The notes: generated by a model from the sequence alone, not told the origin. 64,000 bases of DNA from Mycobacterium colombiense CECT 3035 (GCF_002105755.1 NZ_CP020821.1:5208001-5272000); one strand, 5' to 3'; counted from the first letter of the stretch, positions 39,149 to 48,097 are shown. Program-made: numbers and translations.

Positions 39149-40570
39149 ATGGTGAGTCGCTTGTCCCCGCCGGACGCCTCGTTCTACCGGATGGAGAACA
39201 CCGCGACCCCCATGTACGTCGGATCGCTGTCGATCCTGCGTCGCCCCCGGGCCGGCCTGAGCTACGAGACCCTGCTGGCCACCGTCGAGCAGCGGCTGCC
39301 GCAGATACCGCGCTACCGGCAGAAGGTGCGGGAGGTGCGGGTCGGCACGGCCCGGCCGGTGTGGCTCGACGACAACGACTTCGACATCACCTATCACGTG
39401 CGGCGCTCGGCGTTGCCGTCGCCGGGCAGCGACGAGCAGCTGCACGAGCTGATCGCGCGGCTGGCCGCGCGGCCGCTGGACAAGTCCCGCCCGCTGTGGG
39501 AGATGTATCTGGTCGAAGGCCTGTCCAAGAACCGGGTGGCGCTCTACACCAAGTCGCATCAGGCGTTGATCAACGGCATGTCGGCGCTGGAGATCAACCA
39601 CGTCATCGCCGACCGGACGAAACGGCCGCCACCGTTCCCCGAGGACATCTGGATCCCGGAGCGCGACCCCGGCAACACCCGGCTGATGTTGGGCGCCGTC
39701 AGCGAATGGGTGACCGGGCCGGGCGCGCAGCTGCGGGCCGTCGGTTCGATGGTGGGTGGCCTGTTGACCAACCACGGCGACTGGCTCGACGCCGGCCGCC
39801 GGGCGGTCGACCTGGTGCGCACCGTGACCCGGGGCACCGCCCCCAGCAGCCCGCTCAATGCCACCGTGTCGCGGCACCGGCGCTTCACGGTCGCGCGCGG
39901 CAGCCTCGACGATTACCGCGCCGTGCGCGCGCGCTATGACTGCGACGTCAACGACGTGGTGCTGGCGGTCATCGCCGGCGCGCTGGGGAACTGGCTGATG
40001 TCACGCGGGGTGGCGGTCTCGGCCACCGCGACGGTACGGGCGATGGCGCCGCTGTCGGTGTACGACGACGGCGACCTCGACACGAGCGGGCCGGGCCAGG
40101 CGATCAGCCAGGTGATGCCGTTCCTCGTCGACCTGCCGGTGGGGGAGCCGAACGCGGTGGTGCGGCTGTCGCAGATCGCCCACGCCACCGAATCGAATCC
40201 GACGGCCGCCCAGCTGGTGGACGCCAGAACCATCGTCACACTGTCGGGTTTCGCCCCGCCGACGCTGCACGCGATGGGCATCCGGGTGGCGACCAGCTTC
40301 CCGAGCTTCTCCAAGCGCACCTTCAACCTGCTCATCACCAACGCCCCGGGTGCCCAGTCGCAGATGTACATCGCCGGCACCAAATTGCTGGAGACCTACG
40401 CGGTGCCGCCGCTGCTGCACAATCAGGCGCTGGCCATCGGCGTGACGTCGTACAACGGCGAGCTGTACTACGGAATCAACGCCGACCGCGAAGCCATGAG
40501 CGATGTCGAGCTGCTGCCCGGACTGCTGAACCAGGCGCTCGAAGAACTGCTGGAGGCGTCCCGGTCCTAG
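39149..40570 (+). CDS. tgs3: Wax ester synthase/diacylglycerol acyltransferase, Tgs3-like, variant active site
   Basis: WS/DGAT enzymes esterify diacylglycerol or fatty alcohols with acyl-CoA, making storage triacylglycerol. 473 residues, full length. The usual catalytic HHxxxDG is here SHQALING (Ser136-His137-...-Asn142-Gly143): the second, catalytic His is kept, while the first His and the Asp are replaced. Other blocks (PLWEMYLVEGL; NAPGAQSQMYIAG near the C-terminus) are normal. In M. tuberculosis the counterpart is split into Rv3234c and Rv3233c; here it is one gene. Followed by ppk2. Confidence 0.85.
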   Translation: MVSRLSPPDASFYRMENTATPMYVGSLSILRRPRAGLSYETLLATVEQRLPQIPRYRQKVREVRVGTARPVWLDDNDFDITYHVRRSALPSPGSDEQLHELIARLAARPLDKSRPLWEMYLVEGLSKNRVALYTKSHQALINGMSALEINHVIADRTKRPPPFPEDIWIPERDPGNTRLMLGAVSEWVTGPGAQLRAVGSMVGGLLTNHGDWLDAGRRAVDLVRTVTRGTAPSSPLNATVSRHRRFTVARGSLDDYRAVRARYDCDVNDVVLAVIAGALGNWLMSRGVAVSATATVRAMAPLSVYDDGDLDTSGPGQAISQVMPFLVDLPVGEPNAVVRLSQIAHATESNPTAAQLVDARTIVTLSGFAPPTLHAMGIRVATSFPSFSKRTFNLLITNAPGAQSQMYIAGTKLLETYAVPPLLHNQALAIGVTSYNGELYYGINADREAMSDVELLPGLLNQALEELLEASRS

Positions 40571-40597
40571 TCGGCGGTGAAAAGGCCTGCGTGGGGC

Positions 40598-40603
40598 TAT
40601 TAT
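40598..40603 (+). promoter_or_regulatory. Candidate -10 element, leaderless ppk2
   Basis: TATTAT lies 8 bases upstream of GTG 40612, the spacing expected if transcription starts at or next to the start codon. Leaderless mRNAs are common in mycobacteria. No clear -35 is visible. Confidence 0.45.
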
Positions 40604-40611
40604 TCGTTGCT

Positions 40612-41472
40612 GTGAGCACCGCGAAAACCGACCGCGCACCGGCGAAGGCGACCAAGAAGAAGTCGGCGGGCTCGGCCGGGCCCAGGATCTCCGACGAGGT
40701 CTACGAAGCCGAATTGTTCCGGCTGCAAACGGAATTGGTGAAGCTGCAGGAGTGGGTGCGGCAGTCCGGGACGCGGCTGGTGGTGCTGTTCGAGGGCCGC
40801 GACGCCGCCGGCAAGGGCGGTGCCATCAAACGGATTACCGAGTACCTCAGCCCGCGGATCGCCCACATCGCCGCGCTGCCGGTGCCCTCGGATCGGGAAC
40901 GCGGCCAGTGGTATTACCAGCGCTACATCGCCCACCTGCCCACCAAGGGCGAGATCGTGCTCTTCGACCGGTCCTGGTACAACCGGGCGGGCATCGAGAA
41001 GGTGATGGGATTCTGCACGCCGCAGGAGTATGCGCGGTTCATGCGGCAGACGCCGATCTTCGAGCAGATGCTGATCGACGACGGGATCCTGCTGCGCAAG
41101 TACTGGTTCTCGGTCTCCGAGGCCGAACAGCTGCGCCGGTTCAAGGCGCGGCGCAACGATCCGGTCCGGCGCTGGAAGCTGTCCCCGATCGACCTGGAGT
41201 CGGTATACCGGTGGGAGGATTATTCACGCGCCAAGGACGAGATGATGGTGCATACCGACACCCCGGAAAGTCCGTGGTATGTCGTGGAATCCGATATCAA
41301 GAAGCACGCACGACTGAACATGATGGCCCATTTGTTGTCCTCCGTCCCGTACCACGACGTCGAGACGCCCAAGGTCAAGCTGCCGGCGCATCCCGTCGTC
41401 AGTGGCAACTACCGGCGCCCGCCGCGGGAGCTGTCGACGTACGTCGACGACTACGCGGCCACGCTGATCTAG
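40612..41472 (+). CDS. ppk2: Polyphosphate kinase 2
   Basis: PPK2 family: uses polyphosphate to make GTP/ATP from the diphosphates or the reverse; Rv3232c favours GDP to GTP and affects NDK and virulence. About 286 residues from GTG 40612; GTG 40591 would add seven. Walker A LFEGRDAAGKGGAIKRI, Walker B VLFDRSWYNRAG and the lid RRFKARRNDPVRRWKLSPID are all present. Short N-terminal Lys/Ala tail. Five bp before the next gene. Confidence 0.95.
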   Translation: MSTAKTDRAPAKATKKKSAGSAGPRISDEVYEAELFRLQTELVKLQEWVRQSGTRLVVLFEGRDAAGKGGAIKRITEYLSPRIAHIAALPVPSDRERGQWYYQRYIAHLPTKGEIVLFDRSWYNRAGIEKVMGFCTPQEYARFMRQTPIFEQMLIDDGILLRKYWFSVSEAEQLRRFKARRNDPVRRWKLSPIDLESVYRWEDYSRAKDEMMVHTDTPESPWYVVESDIKKHARLNMMAHLLSSVPYHDVETPKVKLPAHPVVSGNYRRPPRELSTYVDDYAATLI

Positions 41473-41477
41473 CCCCC

Positions 41478-41993
41478 ATGACGGTCGTCTATATCCCCGC
41501 CACGCTGCCCATGTTGGCGCAGCTCGTCGCCGACGGATCGTTGTGGCCGGTCAGCGGCACCGCGTTCGCGCTGACGCCGAGGCTGCGCGAGGCCTACGCC
41601 GAGGGCGACGACGACGAGCTCGCCGACGTGGCGCTGCGTGAGGCGGCGCTGGCGTCGCTGCGGCTGCTGGCGGCCCACGACGCCGAAGCGGCGGAGGGCG
41701 AGCCCCCGCCGCCCCGCCGTGCGGTGCTGGCCGCCGAGGTCGAGGACGTCACGTACCGTCCCGACCTCGACGACGCCGTGGTCAGGCTTTCGGGGCCGGT
41801 GCCGATCGCCGATGTGATCGCCGCCTACGTCGACAACGCCGGGGCCGAGCCGGCGGTGGCGAGGGCGATCGAGGCGATCGACGCCGCCGACCTGGGCGAT
41901 GAGGACGCCGACCTGATCGTCGGCGATGCGCAGGACCACGATCTGGCCTGGTACGCCAACCAGGAGCTGCCGTTCCTGCTGGAGCTGATGTGA
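41478..41993 (+). CDS. Conserved protein (Rv3231c-like, DUF6912)
   Basis: 171 residues, ATG 41478, five bases after ppk2, so co-transcribed. Starts MTVVYIPATLPMLAQL and is strongly acidic in the middle (EGDDDELADV) and near the C-terminus (DLGDEDADLIVGDAQDHDLAWY). Actinobacterial family of unknown function. No membrane segment or catalytic motif. It precedes the operator and the reductase gene of the desA3 system. Confidence 0.85.
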   Translation: MTVVYIPATLPMLAQLVADGSLWPVSGTAFALTPRLREAYAEGDDDELADVALREAALASLRLLAAHDAEAAEGEPPPPRRAVLAAEVEDVTYRPDLDDAVVRLSGPVPIADVIAAYVDNAGAEPAVARAIEAIDAADLGDEDADLIVGDAQDHDLAWYANQELPFLLELM

Positions 41994-42028
41994 CGCAGGA
42001 TGTGAGGCAAATCGGGCCACAACGCTAG

Positions 42029-42058
42029 CTACGCAACCGTAGGTTACGGTACCGTAGG
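42029..42058. promoter_or_regulatory. Double palindromic operator before the DesA3 reductase gene
   Basis: Two overlapping inverted repeats: CTACG-N4-CGTAG (42029-42042) and the perfect 12-bp palindrome TACGGTACCGTA (42045-42056), giving CTACG-N4-CGTAGGTTACG-N4-CGTAGG over 30 bp. The same 30-bp pattern is at 43304-43333 before desA3. Probably bound by a dimeric TetR-type repressor; the protein is not identified. Confidence 0.8.
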
Positions 42059-42062
42059 TTTC

Positions 42063-43285
42063 GTGAGGCCCCCAGAATCGATCACAATGGTGAGCGCAAC
42101 CAAGACGCCGCGTAGTGAGCAGGAGCTTCCCCTGGGCAGACGTAACCCCTCGATCACGGGCAACGTCGTCGACACCAAGCGCCCCGTGGTCGCCGGCGCC
42201 GACCGGCACCCCGGCTGGCACGCGCTGCGCAAGCTCGCCGCCCGCATCACGACACCGCTGTTGCCCGACGACTATCTGCACCTGGCCAACCCGCTCTGGT
42301 CGGCGCGCGAACTGCGAGGCCGGATCCTGCAGGTGCGCCGCGAGACGGAGGATTCGGCGACGCTGGTCATCAAGCCCGGCTGGGGCTTCAACTTCGACTA
42401 CCAGCCGGGCCAGTACATCGGCATCGGACTGCTGATGGACGGACGCTGGCGTTGGCGGTCGTACTCGCTCACCTCCGCCCCGGCCGGCGGGGGCGCGCGC
42501 TCCGGCCCGGCGCGCACCGTGACCATCACCGTGAAGGCGATGCCGGAGGGCTTCCTGTCGTCGCACCTGGTGGCCGGTGTCGAGCCGGGCACCATCGTCC
42601 GGCTGGCCGCTCCGCAGGGCAACTTCGTGCTGCCCGATCCGGCGCCCCGTCGATCCTGTTCCTCACCGCCGGCTCCGGGATCACGCCGGTGATGTCGATG
42701 CTGCGAACCCTGGTGCGCCGCAACCAAATCGGAGACATCGTCCACCTGCACTCGGCACCCACCGAGTCCGGCGTGATGTTTCGCGGCGAGCTGTCCGCGC
42801 TGGCCGCCGAACACCCCGGCTACCGGATGCGGCTGCGCGAGACGCGCAGCCAGGGCCGGCTGGACCTGTCGGTGCTGGACGACCAGGTACCGGACTGGCG
42901 CGAACGCCAGACCTGGGCCTGCGGTCCGGAGGGCATGCTCGCCGAGGCCGAGCGGGTATGGTCGGCCGCGGGTATCGGTGAGCGCTTGCACCTCGAGCGG
43001 TTCGCGGTGTCCAAGGCCGCGCCCACCGGCGCCGGCGGCACCGTCACCTTCGCCCGAAGCGGACGCACCGTCGACGCCGACGCTGCGACGTCGCTGATGG
43101 ACGCGGGCGAGGGCGCCGGGGTGCAGATGCCCTTCGGCTGCCGCATGGGGATCTGCCAGTCGTGCGTGGTCGGGCTGGTGGAGGGCCACGTGCGCGATCT
43201 GCGCACCGGCCAGGAGCACGACCCGGGCACCAGGGTGCAGACCTGCATTTCCGCGGCGTCCGGCGATTGCGTGCTCGACATTTAA
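42063..43285 (+). pseudogene. Ferredoxin-NADP-type reductase partner of DesA3 (Rv3230c-like), frameshifted
   Basis: Electron donor for DesA3: an FAD/NADPH oxidoreductase with a C-terminal plant-type [2Fe-2S] domain. N-terminal part: [11 protein letters not shown] and [10 protein letters not shown] (FAD binding). The frame breaks at the CCCC run 42645-42648; the downstream frame resumes with [19 protein letters not shown] (NADPH binding) and ends with the [2Fe-2S] motif [15 protein letters not shown] and a late Cys. One extra C restores about 407 residues. GTG 42063 or ATG 42087 can start. The continuous homology on both sides suggests a sequencing deletion rather than decay. Confidence 0.85.
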
Positions 43286-43303
43286 AGGCTACTCATAGGT
43301 AAC

Positions 43304-43333
43304 CTACGGCTTCGTAGGTTACGATAGCGTAGG
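43304..43333. promoter_or_regulatory. Double palindromic operator before desA3
   Basis: CTACG-N4-CGTAG (within an 8-bp-arm repeat AACCTACG / CGTAGGTT, 43301-43320) followed by TACG-N4-CGTA (43320-43331). Spacing and half-sites are identical to the element at 42029-42058; only the N4 spacers differ. Conserved half-sites with free spacers are the hallmark of a protein-binding site. Confidence 0.8.
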
Positions 43334-43381
43334 TCTGGAACACGTTAAGGACCGAAAAACTACCGCAGGGAGATCACGACG

Positions 43382-44665
43382 ATGGCGATCACAGACGTCG
43401 ACGTATTCGCCCATCTGACGGACGCCGACATCGAAAACCTGGCCGTTGAGCTCGATGCCATCCGCCAGGACGTGGAAGACTCGCGCGGCGAGCGGGATGC
43501 CCGCTACATCCGCCGCACCATCGCGGCCCAGCGCGCGCTGGAGGTGAGCGGCCGGCTGCTGCTGGCCGCCAGCTCGCGGCGCTCGGCCTGGTGGGCGGGC
43601 ACGGTGACCCTGGGCGTGGCCAAGATCGTCGAGAACATGGAGATCGGCCACAACGTCATGCACGGCCAGTGGGACTGGATGAACGACCCCGAGATTCACT
43701 CCTCGACGTGGGAGTGGGACATGAGCGGGTCGTCCAAGCACTGGCGCTACACGCACAACTTCGTGCACCACAAGTACACGAACATCCTCGGAATGGACGA
43801 CGACGTGGGCTACGGCCTGCTGCGCGTCACCCGCGACCAGCGCTGGAAGCGCTTCAACATCTTCAACCTGGTGTACAACACCCTGCTCGCGCTGCTCTTC
43901 GAGTGGGGCGTCGGCCTGCAGCACGTGGAGCTCGGCAAGATCGCCAAGCGCCGGATGGACAACGACGAAGCCCGGCAACGCGTCGATGAGTTCCTGGCCA
44001 AGGCCGGACGGCAGGTGCTCAAGGACTATGTCGCGTTCCCCGCGTTGACCTCGTTGTCACCCGGCGCCAGCTACACCTCGACGTTGAAGGCCAACGCGCT
44101 CGCCAACGTGATCCGCAACGTGTGGGCCAACGCGGTGATCTTCTGCGGCCATTTCCCTGACGGCGCAGAGAAATTCACCAAGACCGACATGATCGGCGAG
44201 ACCAAGGGGCAGTGGTACCTGCGCCAGATGCTGGGCAGCGCCAACTTCGAGGCCGGCCCAGCACTGCGCTTCATGAGCGGGAACCTGTCCCACCAGATCG
44301 AGCACCACCTGTTCCCGGATCTGCCGAGCAATCGGTACGCCGAGATCGCGGTGCGGGTGCGCCAGGTGTGCGACAAGTACGACTTGCCTTACACCACAGG
44401 GTCTTTCCTGCTCCAGTACGCCAAGACGTGGCGCACGCTGGCCAAGCTGTCGCTGCCGAACAAGTACCTGCGCGACGACGCCGACAACGCGCCGGAGACC
44501 CGCAGCGAGCGGATGTTCGCCGAGCTCGAGCCGGGTTTCCTGGGTACCGATCCGGTCACCGGCCGCCGCCGCGGCCTGAAGTCCGCAATCGCCGCGGTGC
44601 GTGGTTGGCGCCGCGGGAAGCGGACAGCGGCGGCCCGTGCCGCCGGCGAAGGCCTGGCAGCCTAA
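43382..44665 (+). CDS. desA3: Stearoyl-CoA delta-9 desaturase DesA3
   Basis: Membrane diiron desaturase making oleoyl-CoA from stearoyl-CoA; target of isoxyl in M. tuberculosis. 427 residues, same length as Rv3229c. Histidine boxes HNVMHGQ, HNFVHHKYTN and HQIEHHLFPD are present. ATG 43382 is preceded by AGGGAGA. Works with the reductase encoded just upstream; separate operators suggest coordinated but independent transcription. The conserved backbone is interrupted right after this gene. Confidence 0.96.
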   Translation: MAITDVDVFAHLTDADIENLAVELDAIRQDVEDSRGERDARYIRRTIAAQRALEVSGRLLLAASSRRSAWWAGTVTLGVAKIVENMEIGHNVMHGQWDWMNDPEIHSSTWEWDMSGSSKHWRYTHNFVHHKYTNILGMDDDVGYGLLRVTRDQRWKRFNIFNLVYNTLLALLFEWGVGLQHVELGKIAKRRMDNDEARQRVDEFLAKAGRQVLKDYVAFPALTSLSPGASYTSTLKANALANVIRNVWANAVIFCGHFPDGAEKFTKTDMIGETKGQWYLRQMLGSANFEAGPALRFMSGNLSHQIEHHLFPDLPSNRYAEIAVRVRQVCDKYDLPYTTGSFLLQYAKTWRTLAKLSLPNKYLRDDADNAPETRSERMFAELEPGFLGTDPVTGRRRGLKSAIAAVRGWRRGKRTAAARAAGEGLAA

Positions 44666-44693
44666 CCGGCCGTTGGCTTTTCGGGCCCGGCCG

Positions 44694-45458
44694 TCATCTG
44701 CTGGGGTGGTCGATCTGGATCAGCCGGTGGGCCAGCTCGGCCAGCGGCGTGTTCGAGGTCTGCGACAACCTCACCAGCAGTTCGAAGGCCGCCGCCGCAT
44801 CGATGTCGAAGCGTTCCATCAGCACGCCCTTGGCCTGGCCGATGATGTCGCGGGTTTCCAGAGCGCGCTGAAGTTGCTGAATCTCTTGGGTCATCGCTGA
44901 TGTGCCGTCCGGCCCCGCGCGGGGCTGGGCGGCCAGGGCCGCCAGCACATGGAGTTGTTCGGCGCCGTCGAACGCCCGACCGCCCGCGCTGGTGAGCGAC
45001 AACGCCGCCAGCGCCTGGTCGAGTGATGTGACCTCGGCGACCTGGTGCAGCACGCCGATGGCTTCGTCGCCGTCGTGCACCGCAACATTGCGGGCCGTCC
45101 ACAGTTTCGGCAGGAAGATGTCGGGATCCCGCGGGTCGGTGATGTCGTAGCGCATGATCGGCATGACGTCGGTCCCGTTGCGGCCCAGCGCGGAGTCCAC
45201 GGACGCCGCCAGCAGCTCCAGGCCGCTGGCCTGCGGGTCATCGGGATTCTCCGGGAACACCTCGGCGACGTAGCCGCCGAGCAACTCGTTGCGCCCGCGC
45301 AGGGAGATCCTTTCGTACGCCGCGTTCAGGCCGCGAATGCGCAGGTCCGGGTCCAAGAACATCAGGGCGGTTTTGGCCGATCCGGGCGCCAAAACCGCTG
45401 ACAGCGCATGGAAACGGTGTTCGTCCAGCACTCGAGAGATTCGTCGGTTCGGCTGCAT
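44694..45458 (-). CDS. PAS-ANTAR regulator
   Basis: 254 residues, ATG 45458. The N-terminal PAS-like domain (about 25-150; LMFLDPDLRIRGLNAAYERI) probably senses a ligand or redox state. The C-terminal ANTAR domain (about 190-250; LQRALETRDIIGQAKGVLMERFDIDAAAAFELL) binds paired RNA hairpins to control termination. The target RNA is not evident nearby. It is transcribed on the minus strand 28 bp after the binding-protein-like gene, so it may be in the same unit. Convergent with desA3. Confidence 0.85.
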   Translation of the reverse strand: MQPNRRISRVLDEHRFHALSAVLAPGSAKTALMFLDPDLRIRGLNAAYERISLRGRNELLGGYVAEVFPENPDDPQASGLELLAASVDSALGRNGTDVMPIMRYDITDPRDPDIFLPKLWTARNVAVHDGDEAIGVLHQVAEVTSLDQALAALSLTSAGGRAFDGAEQLHVLAALAAQPRAGPDGTSAMTQEIQQLQRALETRDIIGQAKGVLMERFDIDAAAAFELLVRLSQTSNTPLAELAHRLIQIDHPSR

Positions 45459-45486
45459 TAATAGCGCGTACCCAGTCTGTTACGAG

Positions 45487-46377
45487 CTATTGGTCATCCG
45501 GCGGCTGAAGTCCGCTGCCACATTCATAGAAGTCCGTAGCAAGTGTGGAGCCGACGCCGAGTTCGCCGGCGACCGCGTCGATCGCCCGCTGCGCGAGGCG
45601 CACGTCCACCCGATAGGCGGGGGTGAAGTACGGGCCGACATAGCGCTCGTAATGCCGTTTCGCCTCATCGGCGGTGAGCCGGTCGAGGAACCAGTTGACG
45701 TAGTCGGCGGCGCGGCCGGGTTGTTCGGCGAGCAGCCGCAGCGCCCGCCGATGGGCCCGCAGCATGGCCTGCAGCGGCGGGCTGTCCGGGGGGAGGTGAA
45801 CGGGGTCGACCGCGACGCCCACCGTGGGGATCTGGAAATGATCGCCGACCCAGGCCAGCAGGTGAAAGCCCTCTTCGGTGGCGACCTGCTCGGGGGACAG
45901 GGTGCTGCCGACATAGGCCGCATCGATCGAGCCGTCGCGCATCCGGCGCAGGTCCATCTGGTAGTCGCCCGGATGCCGCACCACGCAGTGCACGTCGCGG
46001 TCGGGGTCCAGGCCGTGCTGACGCAGAACGATCCGGGCGAACGTGCCCGGCGGGCTGTGGGCGGCGTGCACGGCCAGGCGCCGGCCGCGCAGATCCGCCA
46101 TGGACCTCACCTGTGCGTTACCGAGAAACCAGAACAATGGGCGATCGGTGTTGACGCCCAACGCTTTCCAGCCGATCCCGTCGTGCAGCCGCGACAGCAG
46201 GGCCCGACCCAGCCCGATCACCGCGGCATGGCGCAGCCGCTGTGCGCTCCAGCCGACGCCATCGCGGATGGCGACGTGGATGCCTTCGTCGCGGTAGTAG
46301 TCCTCCTGATCGGCGACGTGGGCGACCAACTCCTCGTGAATGCCCCGCCCGACGTAAGCGAGATCGATCGTCTGCAC
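45487..46377 (-). CDS. Periplasmic-binding-protein-like (NMT1/THI5 type), no signal peptide
   Basis: 296 residues from GTG 46377, with AAAGGGGA at good spacing. The fold of SsuA/THI5-like proteins is suggested by VRSMADLRGRRLAVHAAHS, the LRRMRDGSIDAAYVG hinge-region sequence and the WFLDRLTADEAKRHY C-terminus. There is no signal sequence or lipobox, and no ABC permease or ATPase gene is adjacent, so it is likely cytoplasmic and may be an enzyme or sensor rather than a transporter part (compare dihydroxyphthalate decarboxylase in this superfamily). Follows the SDR by 34 bp. Confidence 0.75.
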   Translation of the reverse strand: MQTIDLAYVGRGIHEELVAHVADQEDYYRDEGIHVAIRDGVGWSAQRLRHAAVIGLGRALLSRLHDGIGWKALGVNTDRPLFWFLGNAQVRSMADLRGRRLAVHAAHSPPGTFARIVLRQHGLDPDRDVHCVVRHPGDYQMDLRRMRDGSIDAAYVGSTLSPEQVATEEGFHLLAWVGDHFQIPTVGVAVDPVHLPPDSPPLQAMLRAHRRALRLLAEQPGRAADYVNWFLDRLTADEAKRHYERYVGPYFTPAYRVDVRLAQRAIDAVAGELGVGSTLATDFYECGSGLQPPDDQ

Positions 46378-46411
46378 GCCGAATCCCCTTTCCCGGTCGC
46401 AGAATCCGCTG

Positions 46412-47155
46412 CTAATCCATGGCGAGGCCGCCGTTGACCTCCAGGCAGTGGCCGGTGATGAAGCCGGAATCCTCGCCGGCCAGAAACGCCACCGTCTTTG
46501 CCACTTCCTCGGGGCTGACGAGCCGCCCCATGGGATTCGCCGCGCCGAGCTGGCGTATCTCATCGGCCGTCAACAGGGCGCTCGCCGTGGGATCGGCGAC
46601 GGTGGCCGGCGAGACGAGGTTGGCGGTGATCTGGTGCGGGGCCAGCTCGAGTGCGACGTAGCGGACAAACTGGTCCATTGCCGCCTTGGCGGTTCCCACC
46701 GTGATCATGCCCTGCCTGGGCCGGCGGGACAATATCGTGGTGAGATAGATCAGCCGGCCATACCTGCGCGAAACCATGTCGGGGACAACGGCTTTGGTCA
46801 CCAGGAAGGCGGCGTGCAGTTCGCGGTCCAGTTTGCCGCCGAGCTGCTCCCAGCTCAGGTCGGCGAACGAGGTGACGTCGTAGGGGATCAGCGCGTTGTG
46901 CACGAGCACCTCGACGCCGCCCCACCTCGCGTCGATCTCGCCAACCATTCCGGCGACCTGGTCGGGTTCGGTGACGTCGGCCCGGATCGCGACGGCCTCA
47001 CCGCCGGCCGCGGTCGCGGCCCCGACCACCTCGTCGGCCTCCGCGGAGCTGGACCGGTAGTTGACGACCACCCGAAAGCCCTGCTCCGCCAGAGTCAATG
47101 CGGTCGCCGCGCCGATGCCCCGGCTGGCTCCCGTGATCACCGCAACACGACCCAT
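46412..47155 (-). CDS. SDR-family protein lacking the catalytic Tyr
   Basis: 247 residues, ATG 47155. NAD(P)-binding VITGASRGIGAATA (7-20) is intact, but the NNAG motif is HNALIP (86-91), and the active site YxxxK reads V153-G-T-A-K157, with Thr near 139-140 in place of Ser. The C-terminal half is otherwise FabG-like (SPATVADPTA; LEVNGGLAMD). It may bind cofactor without classical SDR catalysis, or use another acid. Second in the minus-strand run TetR-diiron-SDR-binding protein. Confidence 0.82.
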   Translation of the reverse strand: MGRVAVITGASRGIGAATALTLAEQGFRVVVNYRSSSAEADEVVGAATAAGGEAVAIRADVTEPDQVAGMVGEIDARWGGVEVLVHNALIPYDVTSFADLSWEQLGGKLDRELHAAFLVTKAVVPDMVSRRYGRLIYLTTILSRRPRQGMITVGTAKAAMDQFVRYVALELAPHQITANLVSPATVADPTASALLTADEIRQLGAANPMGRLVSPEEVAKTVAFLAGEDSGFITGHCLEVNGGLAMD

Positions 47156-47272
47156 CGGCGCTACCTCCGACCGTGCTCAGCGCCTGGCTGGCACGCGCGA
47201 ACGATACTCCCGAGGTGCACCCGGGTAAAGGGGATGCGATTGGCTCCGCGGTCCGGAGGGGCGTACTCGCCG

Positions 47273-48097
47273 TCAGGGATGGGTGACCAGGTAGGTCTCG
47301 TTGTCCAGGTCGGCGGTGAGTTCCTCGACGTCGAAGGGGCGGTCCAGCCGCGCGTGGAACGCCTCGCAATCGATGAGCAGGCTTATCTCCGCGGTTTGAC
47401 GGGCGAGCAGTCGCCCGATGAGGGGATAGATTCGGCGCATGATCGCCCGCTCCGCGGCGGTGCAGCGCGACGCGCAATAGCCGACGTGGCCTATCTCGTC
47501 GGTGAGGATCTCGCTGTAGAGCAGTTCGATTCGTTCGGCGACGTGCGGTTCGTCGGCGAAAAGCCTTCTGCCGGCACGGCGTAATTCATCGAACAGGATG
47601 CAGCCCGCCATCTCCCCGGCCCCGACGAACAGGAAACCGAGCCGTTCGGGCAGGAAGACGTTCGCTTTGACGAACTGGCGGACGACGAAGGGTGGGGCCA
47701 CGACCTGGAAGGTCAGGTCGAACGCCTCGAGCGCGTAGGCCAGCAGCCGGGTGTGGTAGTGCTCTTCCAGTTCGACGTAGACGCGCTCGGGCGGCACGCT
47801 CTCGTCGCTGTTGCGCCCGTAGGTTTCACCCAGTCCCACGCCGAATCGCTCCGCCTGATTGAGCTTTGCGGTTGCCAGCAGGAAGAGCATCCTGTCATCC
47901 AGGCCGGGTTCGGGTCGCCGGCGGCGCAGGTTGCGCAGGAAAACGGCGCGGTCGGCGGGATGGACCGACCGGACGGGATTGGATTCCAGGTCGCTGAAGA
48001 ACTGCTCGCGATTGGCCAGGCGCCTGTTGAGCAGATCGGCCTCGCCGTCACGCTTGGCCAGGAAGTCCCGATAGCCCTCGATTCCGGTGCGATTCAT
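47273..48097 (-). CDS. Ferritin-like diiron protein of unknown function
   Basis: 274 residues from ATG 48097. Two ExxH motifs, E112-H115 (in LEEHYHTR) and E201-H204 (in DEIGHVGY), together with glutamates E162 and E171, fit a four-helix diiron carboxylate site of the ferritin/AurF/monooxygenase class. The middle FVKANVFLPERLGFLF is hydrophobic. No specific family name can be given. Its ATG overlaps the TetR stop (ATGA), so it is translationally coupled to that regulator and is probably its direct target. Confidence 0.75.
   Translation of the reverse strand: MNRTGIEGYRDFLAKRDGEADLLNRRLANREQFFSDLESNPVRSVHPADRAVFLRNLRRRRPEPGLDDRMLFLLATAKLNQAERFGVGLGETYGRNSDESVPPERVYVELEEHYHTRLLAYALEAFDLTFQVVAPPFVVRQFVKANVFLPERLGFLFVGAGEMAGCILFDELRRAGRRLFADEPHVAERIELLYSEILTDEIGHVGYCASRCTAAERAIMRRIYPLIGRLLARQTAEISLLIDCEAFHARLDRPFDVEELTADLDNETYLVTHP

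Noticed and set aside
46378..46563. Upstream extension of the binding-protein-like gene
   Set aside because: Overlaps the SDR gene in another frame and lacks conserved content; GTG 46377 has a good AAAGGGGA site.
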